Below, piece by piece: positions 8,797-18,599 of a DNA stretch of 64,000 bases. Position numbers and translations under genes: made by a program. Source of the stretch: Alphaproteobacteria bacterium (lineage in GTDB: Bacteria; Pseudomonadota; Alphaproteobacteria; CASFRQ01; SAAU01); assembly GCA_009929265.1 (NCBI GenBank), contig SAAU01000001.1, positions 122,245 to 186,244 on the forward strand, given 5' to 3'. Each line of letters opens with the position of its first letter. Within the stretch, counting starts at the first letter, position 1. Below the pieces are notes generated by a model. That model ran no database searches, was not told where the DNA came from, and was given only the letters and a program-made list of their open reading frames with translations.

Positions 8797-11615
8797 TTTA
8801 TAACATTCCCTCTTCTTATCCTTTTATGGAAAATCTTGTCCAATTTATTTTGGATAAAGAGGGGAATGTGGCACAAAACCTTGCCGAATGCGTGCTTATT
8901 GTTCCCACAGAACGGGCGGCTTTAGAGGCGCAAAAAGCCTTCATCCGTGCTTTGAATGGGAAAGCCTCTCTCCTTCCTCGGATTTTTCCTGTTTATCGAT
9001 TGGAAAATCTTGAAACCCCTTCAAAAGAGCCTCTTTCAGAAATGGAGCGCCTCTTTTTACTTATGCGTTTAATTGGAAAAAAGGAACCCTCTATCACTTC
9101 GGATCAAGCTTTTGCTTTAGCAACCTCTTTGGCTGATTTTTTGGATGAATTTTCGTTAAATAAAGTACCTTTAGAAGCGCTTCAAAATATCGTTCCAGAT
9201 ACTTTTTCTGCCCATTGGCAAGAAACCTTAAACTTTTTAGAGATTATTCGCACATTTTACCCTGAGATTTTGGCCGATAAGCAAGATATTGGAAAATATA
9301 AAATTGAAAAGATTGACGCTTTAACCCAATCTTGGAAAGAAACCCCTCCCCTTTATCCTGTGATTATGGCGGGGTTCACGGGCGGAATTCCCTCTGTTCG
9401 CGGGTTAATTGACTTGGTTGCGCGCCTGCCAAAGGGCACTGTGATTTTAGATGGCGTGATGTCAGATCTTTCAGAAAAAGAATGGAAAAGCATCACTCAA
9501 ACTCATCCCCAATTTGAATTAAAACGCTTGCTCGGGGATATGCATTTGCGCCCTCAGGCTATTTTACCCCTTCCTTTTTTAAAAAATGAAACCGCACCTT
9601 TTTCCCGAAAAGAGCTTATCTATAAAGCCTTAAAACCGGCATCAAATCTTGAAGAATGGGCAAATGATACTTCTATAAATTTCAAGCAAGCCCTTGAAAA
9701 TGTTTCTCTTTTTGAATATGAAACTCTGCAAGAAGAAGCCCTTGGTATCGCCCTTTGCCTTCGGAAAGTTTTGGAAGAAAAAGGCAAAACAGCAGCCCTT
9801 GTCACATCAGATAGGACCCTTGCCAAGCGCGTCATTGCTGAGATGAAGCGATGGAATATCTTGCTTGATGATTCGGCCGGAAAACCTTTTTTAAAAACCT
9901 CTTTAGGGGCTTTTCTTTCGTTAATCGTTCAATATGCTTCGGATAATGCGTCCCAAACGACCTTGCTTTCCCTCCTAAAGCACCCCTTAACCACCAATAA
10001 AATGAGCCAAAAGGAATGTCGTCAAAGCGTGTATACTTTTGAAAAAGACCTTCGTCAAGAAAAGGAAATCTCCTTTGGCTTTAACGTTTCCCTTCCTTTG
10101 GTAGATTTATTTAAGGATAACGTGCCGCACTCTTTTCTGGACTTTCTAAACGCCCACATTCAATCGGCTGAAAATTTAGCAACAAGCGCCGATAAAACAG
10201 GGCAAGAGCGCCTTTGGAAAAATGAGCATTCAAATGAAATTGAAGCTTTCTTTGATGAAATTAAAAAAGCAGGGGTCTCCCTTTCCCTTCAAACGGGGGA
10301 AGAGTATAAATACTTTATTCTTTCTTTGTTTAAAACCCTTCTTATCCGCCCCAAATATGGCATGCATCCGCGCCTTGATATTTTGGGCCCGATTGAGGCA
10401 CGCCTTCAAAATCCAGATGTCGTTATTTTGGGGGAAATGAACGAAGGGGTTTGGCCAAAAGAAGCCATAGAAAGCCCTTGGATAAATCGGTCGATGCGCT
10501 TGGATTGCGGCTTACCGTCTATGGATGAAAAAATTGGTGTCAATGCGCATGATTTTGTTCAAAACTTTATGAAAAAAGAGGTTATTTTAACGCGTGCCCT
10601 TAAGAAGGAAAATACCTTAAGTATTCCATCGCAATTTTTGCTTCGACTTCAAGCTTTTTTACAAGCGCAAAATTACGAATGGACCGCTAAAAAGGATTCT
10701 TTAATTGGCTTTATGGAAGAAATCCCGCCTTATATGCCTCAGGAGGAACCTCACCCAAAACCAGATGTTTCTTTCCGTCCTGTTGATTTTTCCGTCTCGG
10801 AAATTGAGCTTCTTCGAAAAGATCCTTACGCTATTTATGCAAAGCGGATTTTAAAACTTAAAAAATTACGCCCCTTGGATGAGGAAGCGTCAAACCGTGA
10901 TTTTGGAAATGCCGTGCATGACATTTTAAACCTTTATGTCAGAAAAGAGGCCTCTTTACAAACTTTAGAAACCCTGCTCTCTCTTGGAAAAGAGGTGTTT
11001 GAAAAAACAGCTTTAGATGCTTTTCACCTTAACTTTTACCTTTCCAGATTTGAAAAAATTGCCCACTGGTTTGTCTCTATTCAGCAAGAAAGAACCGCAG
11101 AGATAAAGCAAATCATTACCGAAGAAAAGGGCTTTATGCATATTGAAAACAAGGGCGTTTCGTGGAAAATTCGGGCCCGAGCCGATAGGATAGATCTTCT
11201 TTCAAACGAACTTCTTTGCTTGATTGACTATAAAACAGGCGGGATTCCAAGTAAACCTGCTGTTAAAGCTGGCTATGCCCCGCAACTTGTTTTGGAAGGG
11301 TTGATTGCGCAAAAAGGCGGATTTGAATTTCAACATAATGAAAAAGCTACCCTTTCAAATTTAGAATATTGGAGAATTCAAGGAAAAACGAAAAGTGGCG
11401 AAATCTCTTTAGCTGTTAATCAAAAAGAACTTGAAAAAACGCTAGAACAAACGGAAAACGGGATAAGGGAGCTTATTTCCTTTTATAACGACAAAGACAC
11501 TTCCTACGAAATCTGTCCGGCTCCAGAGCATATCCCTACCTATAATGATTACGAAGATTTAGAACGCTTAAGCGAATGGAATGATGAACAAGGGGGCGCA
11601 TCTGATGACAAATGA
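8793..11615 (+). CDS. addB: Double-strand break repair protein AddB (alphaproteobacterial type)
   Basis: AddB is the partner subunit of AddA in the helicase-nuclease that resects double-strand breaks for RecA. The 940 residues include the N-terminal inactivated helicase region (IVPTERAALEAQ and SLLPRIFPVYRLE), a central VVILGEMNEGVWP motif, and a C-terminal PD-(D/E)XK nuclease with CLIDYKTGG near residue 810. No Walker A motif is visible near the N-terminus, which is normal for alphaproteobacterial AddB. The gene is coupled to tsaE upstream and overlaps the likely addA start. Confidence 0.9.
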   Translation: MIYNIPSSYPFMENLVQFILDKEGNVAQNLAECVLIVPTERAALEAQKAFIRALNGKASLLPRIFPVYRLENLETPSKEPLSEMERLFLLMRLIGKKEPSITSDQAFALATSLADFLDEFSLNKVPLEALQNIVPDTFSAHWQETLNFLEIIRTFYPEILADKQDIGKYKIEKIDALTQSWKETPPLYPVIMAGFTGGIPSVRGLIDLVARLPKGTVILDGVMSDLSEKEWKSITQTHPQFELKRLLGDMHLRPQAILPLPFLKNETAPFSRKELIYKALKPASNLEEWANDTSINFKQALENVSLFEYETLQEEALGIALCLRKVLEEKGKTAALVTSDRTLAKRVIAEMKRWNILLDDSAGKPFLKTSLGAFLSLIVQYASDNASQTTLLSLLKHPLTTNKMSQKECRQSVYTFEKDLRQEKEISFGFNVSLPLVDLFKDNVPHSFLDFLNAHIQSAENLATSADKTGQERLWKNEHSNEIEAFFDEIKKAGVSLSLQTGEEYKYFILSLFKTLLIRPKYGMHPRLDILGPIEARLQNPDVVILGEMNEGVWPKEAIESPWINRSMRLDCGLPSMDEKIGVNAHDFVQNFMKKEVILTRALKKENTLSIPSQFLLRLQAFLQAQNYEWTAKKDSLIGFMEEIPPYMPQEEPHPKPDVSFRPVDFSVSEIELLRKDPYAIYAKRILKLKKLRPLDEEASNRDFGNAVHDILNLYVRKEASLQTLETLLSLGKEVFEKTALDAFHLNFYLSRFEKIAHWFVSIQQERTAEIKQIITEEKGFMHIENKGVSWKIRARADRIDLLSNELLCLIDYKTGGIPSKPAVKAGYAPQLVLEGLIAQKGGFEFQHNEKATLSNLEYWRIQGKTKSGEISLAVNQKELEKTLEQTENGIRELISFYNDKDTSYEICPAPEHIPTYNDYEDLERLSEWNDEQGGASDDK

Positions 11616-14600
11616 TGCAACAAAGATACAACAAAAAGCGTCCAATCCAACCCTTTCTGTTTGGGTGAATGCCTCAGCTGGAACGGGTAAAACAAAGGTG
11701 TTAACGGATAGAGTTTTACGCCTGCTTTTGGAGGGGGTTTCCCCTGAGAAGATTTTGTGTTTAACTTTTACAAAGGCTGCCGCTGCCGAAATGTCAAACC
11801 GTTTATTTGAAATTTTGGGCAAATGGGTCTCTGTTGATAATGAAACCTTAGCTTTAAGCCTTGAATCTTTAACAGGCACTCTTCCTTCAGAAGAGACGTT
11901 AACACGTGCCCGTCGCCTTTTTGCCATTGTTTTGGAAACAAAAGGCGGTATGAAAATTATGAACTTTCATAGCTTTTGCCAAAGTTTGTTAAAGCGTTTC
12001 CCGCTGGAGGCTGGTGTTTCTCCTTACTTTCAGATTATTGATGAAAATGAAACCCCGCTTTTATTGCGGCAAGTGGCCTCTCGCCTGAGTTTTAATAAAG
12101 ATTACTTTGATGAATTTTCAAAGTTCGTTGATGAATCTTCGCTTTTTAAATTCGTCTCTGACACCTTAAAAGATGTGGCTTTATTTGAGCGATTGTTTGA
12201 AAAATATGAAACCCTTGATAAAATTGAAACCGCTTTGCGTCAAGAACTTCACCTAAAGGCTGAAGATTCTGTTGAAAAAATTAAAAAGGATTTGGTCCCT
12301 GTTGGGGATTTTGAAGAGTATTTTTTCTTTTATATAACAAAAACAGACTATACCCTTCGCACAAGAAAACCCAAAAGCTATGAAGGTACTTTAGAAGAAT
12401 TCCACGAAAGGGGCGAAAAATTCTTAGAAGCGCACCAGAAAATCCTTTCTTGCCAGTTGGTTCAAAACACCTTGACGCTTTTATCAATCATTCAAAGCAT
12501 TTTAAGCGAATATAAGGCCGAAAAGGAACGCCGAAATGTCCTGACCTATGATGATTTGATTTTTAAGGTAAAGACTCTTCTTTCAAAATCCAAAATGGCC
12601 GCTTGGGTTCTTTATAAGTTGGATGGTGGACTCGATCATATTTTAATTGATGAAGCGCAGGATACAAACCCTTCACAATGGGAAATTGTCCGCCTTTTAT
12701 CTGAGGAATTTTTCGCCGGAAAAGGCCGCAAAAACGACCTTTCGAGAACCCTTTTTGTTGTGGGCGATAGGAAGCAATCCATTTATAGATTTCAAGGGGC
12801 GGATGCCAGTGAATTTGAAAAAATGCGGCACTTCTTTGAGCAAAAAATCCCTTCAAACTTTGAACAACTCCCGATGAATATTTCCTTTAGATCTAGTGCC
12901 CCTATTTTAGATTTGGTCAATCTTGTCCTTGAAAATAAAGAGGCTGAACAAGGCATTCTTTTGCCGGACGAAAAAGCTATCCATATTCCTTTTAGAAGTA
13001 AAGATGCAGGGGTGGTTGAAATCTATCCTGTTGAAAAAGATGAAGAAAAAGAGAAATTTGATGATTGGACCCTTTTATCTTCCAGAATTGAGGATAAGAA
13101 AACAGGCTCGCAAAAAACGGCACAAAAGATAGCCGATAAAATTGAATGTATGCTTCAGGACAAAGAATACCTCGTCTCCCAAAAGCGCCCGATTGAGCCC
13201 AAAGACATTTTGATTCTTGTGCGCAAAAGGACCTCCTTTATTCCAGAGCTTGTCCGCCTTTTGAAGCAAAAGAACATCCCTGTTGCAGGAACGGATAGGT
13301 TAAAACTTAAAGGCCATATCGCCGTTAAGGATTTGGTGACTTTGGGCAATTTTCTGCTTTTACCGTCAGATGATTTGACCCTTGCCTGTCTTTTGAAAAG
13401 CCCTTTCTTCGGAATTGAAGAGGATGAGCTCCTTTTCCTTTGTCAAGGACGGCAAACGTCAACTCTTTTTGATTATCTAAGAACCGTGCGTTCTGATATT
13501 TATGAAAAATTAACTACTCTTTTGAATTTGGTCAGCCAGATTTCGCCTTTTGAGCTTTTTTCCTACGCTCTTGATATTTTTGGCGGTCGTGAAAAATTTT
13601 ACAAACGTATCGGCATTGATTCCAAGGAAGTTTTGGATGAATTTTTGAACCTTGCCTTGGCGTATGAGGAACAAAATACCCCTTCCCTTCAGAATTTCTT
13701 AAGCTATTTTGAACAAACAGACATTACTATTAAACGTGATTTGGATCAGGGCGATTTAAACGCTATTCGCATTATGACAGTCCATGGATCAAAGGGATTG
13801 CAAGGAAATATTGTCTTCCTTCCTGACACACGAGGGGGATTAACCCCATCAAAAAATGGATACCTTCATTGGAAAAATGGCTTGCCGTTTTGGGTGCCAA
13901 GGGCTAACCTAAATACCGAATACACCCTTTCTTTGAAAGAAAGCCTTGATGAAGCCGAAAAAGCTGAATATCGCCGTTTACTTTATGTTGCTTTAACGCG
14001 TGCAAAGGATAGGCTCTATATCTACGGCTTTGATAAGAAACAAAAAGCCAAAGAGTATAACTGGTATTCAATGATTACATCTTCCCTGCCCGATTATGTT
14101 GAAGGCGAAATCTACCATATGGAAAAGACAGAGCCTTTTGAAAAAACACTTTCTGAAAAAGGGCTAAATTCCGCTCCTTCAATGCCTTTAACAAAACCAG
14201 ATTGGCTAGAGAAGAAAGCGCCAGAAGAAAAGCCTCTTGATAAACCGTTAAGTCCATCAAAACTAACTGATGAGGAAATTGAAGCCCCATCGCCTCTTCA
14301 AAAAACAAGCCTTATGCGGGGAAGTTATATCCACGCGCTTTTACAAAAACTGCCCAATGTTCCAAAAGAAAAATGGGAAAAGGTTGCCACTTTTATGAAA
14401 CCAGAGGATTTAACAGATTTTAATGTTTCAGCTTTCCTTCAAAAATTAGAAGAACCCGTCTTTAATCACCTTTTTGCCCCTCATTCTTTTGCGGAAGTTC
14501 CTATTGTGGGCACTTTTGAAGGGCATATTATCTCTGGAAAAGTGGATAGATTGGTTGTTCTGGAAAAGGAAGTTTTGCTGATTGATTACAAGACAAACCG

Positions 14601-14754
14601 CTTTGTTCCAAAGGATGAAAACGCCGTTCCTGTTCTTTATAAAAAGCAGATGAGCGCCTATAAAACGATATTAGAAAAGATTTTCCTTGATAAAACAATC
14701 AAATCCTATTTATTATGGACAGAGAATTTGAATTTAATGGAGCTTCACTTATGA
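11605..14754 (+). CDS. addA: Double-strand break repair helicase-nuclease AddA
   Basis: This is a UvrD-family 3'-5' helicase with a C-terminal nuclease that pairs with AddB. Motifs in order are the Walker A loop NASAGTGKTK, TFTKAAAAEM, HILIDEAQDTNPSQW (Walker B), VVGDRKQSIYRFQGAD, VHGSKGLQG, LLYVALTRAKDRLY and the nuclease motif LLIDYKTNR near the end. I start it at 11605 (1049 residues) rather than the upstream in-frame ATG at 11581. An AGGGGG ribosome binding site lies about 9 bases before 11605, and the start then overlaps the addB stop by 11 bases. Confidence 0.92.
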   Translation: MTNDATKIQQKASNPTLSVWVNASAGTGKTKVLTDRVLRLLLEGVSPEKILCLTFTKAAAAEMSNRLFEILGKWVSVDNETLALSLESLTGTLPSEETLTRARRLFAIVLETKGGMKIMNFHSFCQSLLKRFPLEAGVSPYFQIIDENETPLLLRQVASRLSFNKDYFDEFSKFVDESSLFKFVSDTLKDVALFERLFEKYETLDKIETALRQELHLKAEDSVEKIKKDLVPVGDFEEYFFFYITKTDYTLRTRKPKSYEGTLEEFHERGEKFLEAHQKILSCQLVQNTLTLLSIIQSILSEYKAEKERRNVLTYDDLIFKVKTLLSKSKMAAWVLYKLDGGLDHILIDEAQDTNPSQWEIVRLLSEEFFAGKGRKNDLSRTLFVVGDRKQSIYRFQGADASEFEKMRHFFEQKIPSNFEQLPMNISFRSSAPILDLVNLVLENKEAEQGILLPDEKAIHIPFRSKDAGVVEIYPVEKDEEKEKFDDWTLLSSRIEDKKTGSQKTAQKIADKIECMLQDKEYLVSQKRPIEPKDILILVRKRTSFIPELVRLLKQKNIPVAGTDRLKLKGHIAVKDLVTLGNFLLLPSDDLTLACLLKSPFFGIEEDELLFLCQGRQTSTLFDYLRTVRSDIYEKLTTLLNLVSQISPFELFSYALDIFGGREKFYKRIGIDSKEVLDEFLNLALAYEEQNTPSLQNFLSYFEQTDITIKRDLDQGDLNAIRIMTVHGSKGLQGNIVFLPDTRGGLTPSKNGYLHWKNGLPFWVPRANLNTEYTLSLKESLDEAEKAEYRRLLYVALTRAKDRLYIYGFDKKQKAKEYNWYSMITSSLPDYVEGEIYHMEKTEPFEKTLSEKGLNSAPSMPLTKPDWLEKKAPEEKPLDKPLSPSKLTDEEIEAPSPLQKTSLMRGSYIHALLQKLPNVPKEKWEKVATFMKPEDLTDFNVSAFLQKLEEPVFNHLFAPHSFAEVPIVGTFEGHIISGKVDRLVVLEKEVLLIDYKTNRFVPKDENAVPVLYKKQMSAYKTILEKIFLDKTIKSYLLWTENLNLMELHL

Positions 14755-15509
14755 AATACTTTCTCCCCGCTTTATGCCTTATCCTTGGCGCATGCTCTTC
14801 CGTTCCAAGAGAAAAGGGCTTTAACTACAAACCCTTAAAAGCAGATTATTTTAATATGGTTTCTTTGGTGAAGGATGATATTCATCCCGGCGAGCCCCTT
14901 CGCTTTTATATCGAAGGCAATTCTGTTGAAAGCTTTTTGTTTAAAACGCCAAAGCCTAGAAATAAAATCGGCTTAAAACTTGCCCTTCGCGATAAAAACA
15001 CAAACGTTATTTATATTGCGCGTCCCTGCCAATATATCCAAAACGACAACTGTATTCCTTACGTTTGGGAAAACGGGCGTTATTCACGAGAAGTCGTTAA
15101 TGCCGTTAAAAAAGTGGTAGATCATTACTTAACCAAGTATCAATCCAAAGAAGCTTTCCTTATTGGATACGGCGGCGGCGGAACAGTTGCAGCCCTTGTG
15201 TCCACACGGATGAAAGGCTTTCCTGTAAAACTTATTACCGTTTCAGGCATTTTAGATACCAGGGTTTATACAACTTATCATGGGCAAGATTATTATTCAG
15301 ACTCTCTTAATCCTGCAAACGAAAATTACCTTTTATCTGGTATTCCACAAATTCACTATGTCGGTGGACAGGATAAGGATTTTCCAGAGGCTTTTACCAA
15401 GGATTTTGTAAATAAACTGCCTAATCCACTTTCTGTTCAAGTAAAGCGTTTACCAAGCGCAACGCATGATAATTGGCTGGAAAAGAACTTTTCTATTCAG
15501 GATAAATAA
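14751..15509 (+). CDS. Lipoprotein with alpha/beta-hydrolase fold, nucleophile Ser absent
   Basis: I start this 252-residue protein at 14751, overlapping the addA stop (ATGA), because that exposes a lipoprotein signal (LILGAC, Cys15). The body resembles an alpha/beta hydrolase: a nucleophile-elbow position after a beta strand (LIGYGGGG, 138-144), a GGQDKD segment with Asp208 in the acid position, and ATHDNW with His239. The usual elbow is G-Y-S-G-G; here residue 141 is Gly (codon GGC), so the catalytic serine is missing. It may be a non-catalytic binding protein. A conserved-looking Cys93/Cys101 pair may form a disulfide. It is the last gene of the plus-strand run. Confidence 0.6.
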   Translation: MKYFLPALCLILGACSSVPREKGFNYKPLKADYFNMVSLVKDDIHPGEPLRFYIEGNSVESFLFKTPKPRNKIGLKLALRDKNTNVIYIARPCQYIQNDNCIPYVWENGRYSREVVNAVKKVVDHYLTKYQSKEAFLIGYGGGGTVAALVSTRMKGFPVKLITVSGILDTRVYTTYHGQDYYSDSLNPANENYLLSGIPQIHYVGGQDKDFPEAFTKDFVNKLPNPLSVQVKRLPSATHDNWLEKNFSIQDK

Positions 15510-15545
15510 TCAAAAGATATTTAAACACCATAAAAAAGTCATAAA

Positions 15546-15578
15546 AAAAGCACCCTTAAAAAAGAGTGCTTTTTCTTT
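15546..15578. terminator. Bidirectional intrinsic terminator
   Basis: An AAAAGCAC arm pairs with GTGCTTTT around a short inner CTT/AAG stem and an A loop, followed by T-runs (and A-runs on the other side). It sits between the convergent lipoprotein gene and secF and can serve both. Confidence 0.8.
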
Positions 15579-15590
15579 ATCGCTTAAAGA

Positions 15591-16577
15591 TTAAGAGCAT
15601 TTTTTGCAAGAGGAACATTTTTCCAAAGGTAATTTTTGCGCTTCTCTTTCATATTTTTCGGCCCCCTTAAATTCTTCATTAACAACTTCCTTTTCCCCAA
15701 CTTTGCGGATATCAAAACGCATGAGCAAAGGAACAGCAATGAAGATGGAAGAGAACGTTCCAATCACCACACCAAATAAGAAGACAGACGAAAATCCAAA
15801 GAGTGTTTCGCCCCCGAAAAGAACCAAAATCAAAACCATCAAAAAGGTTGTGGCACTTGTCAAAACTGTTCTTGAAAGCATTTCGTTAATACTTTTATTC
15901 AAAACATCTTTCACAGGAAGCTTTCTATATTTTCTTAAATTATCGCGAATTCTGTCAAAGGAAACAACTGTATCGTTTACAGAATATCCAACCAAAGACA
16001 TTAACGCAGCCACAATTGTCATATTAAAATCAAGCCCGAAAAAGCTGATAAACCCAAGGCTTAACGTTAAATCATGGGCCAAAGCAACCATAGCTGTTAT
16101 AGCAAAGGGCCATTCAAATCTAAACGCAATATATAAAGTAATACAAAGAGCCGCTAAAATCGTAGCTAAAATACTTTTGTTAATCAATTCATTTCCAATT
16201 TTTGGTCCAACCATTTCAACTTTTTGATAATCAATTCCGGCCCCTAATGCCTTCTTAATTTTATCTAAAGTCTCATTCTTCTTTCCGGAAACATCAGACG
16301 TATAAATTTGAAATTCCTTTTTTTGCGATCCAACAGATTGAATGGTTAAATCTTCCAAATTCAACTTTTGACGCATTTCAGAAATATTTAATGGCATTTC
16401 AGATTTAATATTAACAAGCAAACCGCCCTTAAAATCAATCCCGTAAGAAAGCCCTTTCATAAAAACGCTTCCAATAGACAAGATAATTAAAACAGAAGCC
16501 AAAATTAAAGCTTTCTTTGACATCCCCATAAAGTCAATATGAGTTGTTTCTTTGAAAATTTTCATAAATTTCATCAT
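15591..16577 (-). CDS. secF: Protein translocase subunit SecF
   Basis: SecF forms with SecD the RND-type, proton-driven unit that pulls exported proteins across the inner membrane after SecYEG. The sequence has TM1 followed by the signature GLSYGIDFKGG, then the periplasmic P4 region and TM2-6 with SLVGYSVNDTVVSFDRIR. I place the start at 16577, the first of two adjacent ATG codons (M-M-K-F), because AGAAGGG lies about 7 bases upstream and an earlier in-frame start would run into the secD stop. The protein then has 328 residues. The extreme C-terminus is an unusual cysteine cluster, CSSCKKCS, in the cytoplasmic tail. Confidence 0.95.
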   Translation of the reverse strand: MMKFMKIFKETTHIDFMGMSKKALILASVLIILSIGSVFMKGLSYGIDFKGGLLVNIKSEMPLNISEMRQKLNLEDLTIQSVGSQKKEFQIYTSDVSGKKNETLDKIKKALGAGIDYQKVEMVGPKIGNELINKSILATILAALCITLYIAFRFEWPFAITAMVALAHDLTLSLGFISFFGLDFNMTIVAALMSLVGYSVNDTVVSFDRIRDNLRKYRKLPVKDVLNKSINEMLSRTVLTSATTFLMVLILVLFGGETLFGFSSVFLFGVVIGTFSSIFIAVPLLMRFDIRKVGEKEVVNEEFKGAEKYEREAQKLPLEKCSSCKKCS

Positions 16578-16590
16578 TTTTTTACCCTTC

Positions 16591-18174
16591 TTAAAGCTTA
16601 ATTTCTTTAGGCTTTTTAGTATAATACCAAACAAGCATTAAAAACTTCGTCACCAAAAGCGCCGTAAACATTGTGGTTAAAATCCCAACCCCCAATGTGA
16701 CACCAAATCCTTTTACCGGACCAGAGCCCAACCAAAAGAGGATAAGAGCCGCTGTCAACGTTGTTAATTGAGAATCGAAAATAGCAGAAAATGAATTTTC
16801 AAACCCTGCGTGAATAACATTCAAAGGAGCACGTCCAAGGGCGACTTCATCTCTCATTCTTTCGAAAACCAAAATATTGGAATCAACAGCCATCCCGATT
16901 GTCAAGGCAATCCCCGCCAACCCAGGTAAAGTCAAGGTGGCGTTGAATAAACTTAATACGGAGAGAAGTAAAAATCCGTTCAAAATAAGAGCAATATTTG
17001 CGAAAGTTCCCATTTTCCCATAAACAAGGAAAACAAACCCGAACACAAGAAGCGTCCCAATTAAGCAAGAAATCAATCCAGCTTGAATAGAATCTGCGCC
17101 AAGTCCTGGTCCAACGACCTTTTCTTCAATAACAGCTAACGGTGCAGGTAAAGCCCCTGAACGCAAAAGCAAAGCTAAATCAGCTGCGGATTCTACGGTA
17201 AAGTTGCCTGTAATAATTCCTCTTCCGCCTGTAATGGCTGAGTTAATAACAGGAGCACTAATGACTTTCCCATCCAAAACAATAGCTAAACGTTTTCCGA
17301 TATTTTCACGTGTTGCTGTTGCAAAACGACGGGCGCCTAAAGACTTAAATCCAAAGGCCACAACGGCCTCTCCAGAATCTCCATAAGAAGCACTTGCCGT
17401 CTCTAATTGTTCGCCACTGACAACAGGGAGGCGTTTCACGACATATAAATTGTCTGCATAATCATCCCCAGGAATAAGCATAGAATCAGGAGAAATCTTG
17501 CCTCGTTGAGCGTCGTAAACAGAGGTTCCTTCATCAACTAAATGAAAGCTCATCTTTGCTGTTTTTCCAATTAACGCCTTTACCTCCGCAGGCTCTTGAA
17601 CCCCAGGAAGTTGAACTTGAATTCTGTCTTGACCTTGACGTTGAATGGAGGGTTCTTTTGTTCCCAAATCATCAATTCTGCGACGCACAATATCAATAGA
17701 TTGGCTAACAGCAGCTTGAATCATTTTATTTAACGCCACTTCCGTATAAACAACTTTCATCTCATTTCCTGAAGTTGTCACATCTAAAGCGCCAAATTCA
17801 ATTTTACGAACAATATCCTTGGCTTTAAGAACATCCGTTGCATTTAAAACTTTGAAAGAAATGTATTGATCCAGTCCTTCCCCTTGAACCTTCGGCGGAA
17901 CAAAGCGAATACGTTTTTCCAAAAGACCCGAACGAATAGAATCAGATAAAGAAACCAATCTTTCCTTTAATAAAGAAGGTGTTTCAACTTCTAACAATAA
18001 CGAAGAGCCCCCTCTTAAATCCAATCCCAACGTAATCGGATGCCAAATAGATTGAACCGATTGAGGGGCTAAATTATAAACACTCTGCGGAAGTAAACTT
18101 GGCAGAGCAAATAAAATTCCAAAAGTCGAAACAAGAATAACTGTCCAGGCTTTCCATTTTGCATATCCAAACAT
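16591..18174 (-). CDS. secD: Protein translocase subunit SecD
   Basis: SecD is the larger partner of SecF. The 527 residues show a first membrane helix, the signature LGLDLRGGSSLLLEV (about 49-63), the large periplasmic domain with IVRRRIDDLGTKEPSIQ and RIQVQLPGV, and the C-terminal six-helix RND bundle with GMAVDSNILVFERMRDE. It follows yajC with a 3-base gap and precedes secF with about 13 bases, forming a yajC-secD-secF operon. Confidence 0.97.
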   Translation of the reverse strand: MFGYAKWKAWTVILVSTFGILFALPSLLPQSVYNLAPQSVQSIWHPITLGLDLRGGSSLLLEVETPSLLKERLVSLSDSIRSGLLEKRIRFVPPKVQGEGLDQYISFKVLNATDVLKAKDIVRKIEFGALDVTTSGNEMKVVYTEVALNKMIQAAVSQSIDIVRRRIDDLGTKEPSIQRQGQDRIQVQLPGVQEPAEVKALIGKTAKMSFHLVDEGTSVYDAQRGKISPDSMLIPGDDYADNLYVVKRLPVVSGEQLETASASYGDSGEAVVAFGFKSLGARRFATATRENIGKRLAIVLDGKVISAPVINSAITGGRGIITGNFTVESAADLALLLRSGALPAPLAVIEEKVVGPGLGADSIQAGLISCLIGTLLVFGFVFLVYGKMGTFANIALILNGFLLLSVLSLFNATLTLPGLAGIALTIGMAVDSNILVFERMRDEVALGRAPLNVIHAGFENSFSAIFDSQLTTLTAALILFWLGSGPVKGFGVTLGVGILTTMFTALLVTKFLMLVWYYTKKPKEIKL

Positions 18175-18177
18175 ATT

Positions 18178-18531
18178 TTATTTACCTTCTTTTTTTGATG
18201 AATCGTCCGTCAAGACTTGGCTGACATATCCACGGACAACTTTTACCGTGTTGTCTTTTGAAAATTCAACCATAACCTCTTTATCGTTTAAGATTTCAAC
18301 AACCTTACCAACGAGCCCGGAAACAACGACTTTATCGCCTTTTTTAATGGACTCAAGCATTTGCATCTGCGCCTTCATCTTTTTTTGTTGAGGACGTAAA
18401 AGCAAAAAATAGAAAATTAAGATAATCAGCCCAAATTGAACCAACAAACGCATCCCGTCTGACATTCCCCCTTGAAGGGCATTTGACGCCGTTTGAACAA
18501 CTTCTTGAGCTTGGGCGGAATTTATAAACAT
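18178..18531 (-). CDS. yajC: Preprotein translocase accessory protein YajC
   Basis: This is a small inner-membrane protein associated with SecDF. The 117 residues have a single membrane helix (about 30-46) ending in the family motif FYFLLLRPQQKK, then a basic cytoplasmic domain with GDKVVVSGLVGKVV. An AAGGAG ribosome binding site precedes the ATG. It is the first gene of the yajC-secD-secF operon. Confidence 0.95.
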   Translation of the reverse strand: MFINSAQAQEVVQTASNALQGGMSDGMRLLVQFGLIILIFYFLLLRPQQKKMKAQMQMLESIKKGDKVVVSGLVGKVVEILNDKEVMVEFSKDNTVKVVRGYVSQVLTDDSSKKEGK

Positions 18532-18564
18532 AAGCTACTCCTTGAATAAAATACTATTTCTATG

Positions 18565-18592
18565 ACTATACTTGTTTTAAAAAAACTTGCAA
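18565..18592 (-). promoter_or_regulatory. Putative sigma-70 promoter for yajC-secDF
   Basis: On the minus strand, TTGCAA (18592-18587), a 16-base spacer and TATAGT (18570-18565) lie about 35 bases before the yajC start, in the only gap between sufT and yajC. Confidence 0.45.
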
Positions 18593-18599
18593 ATAAAAT

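Noticed and set aside
8793-11615. AddB as a damaged helicase because it lacks Walker A
   Set aside because: Alphaproteobacterial AddB proteins normally lack it; the nuclease motif is intact.
15604-16227. 207-codon plus-strand frame inside secF
   Set aside because: It is antisense to a certain secF gene. Ser/Thr/Lys-rich composition is typical of the opposite strand of a membrane protein.
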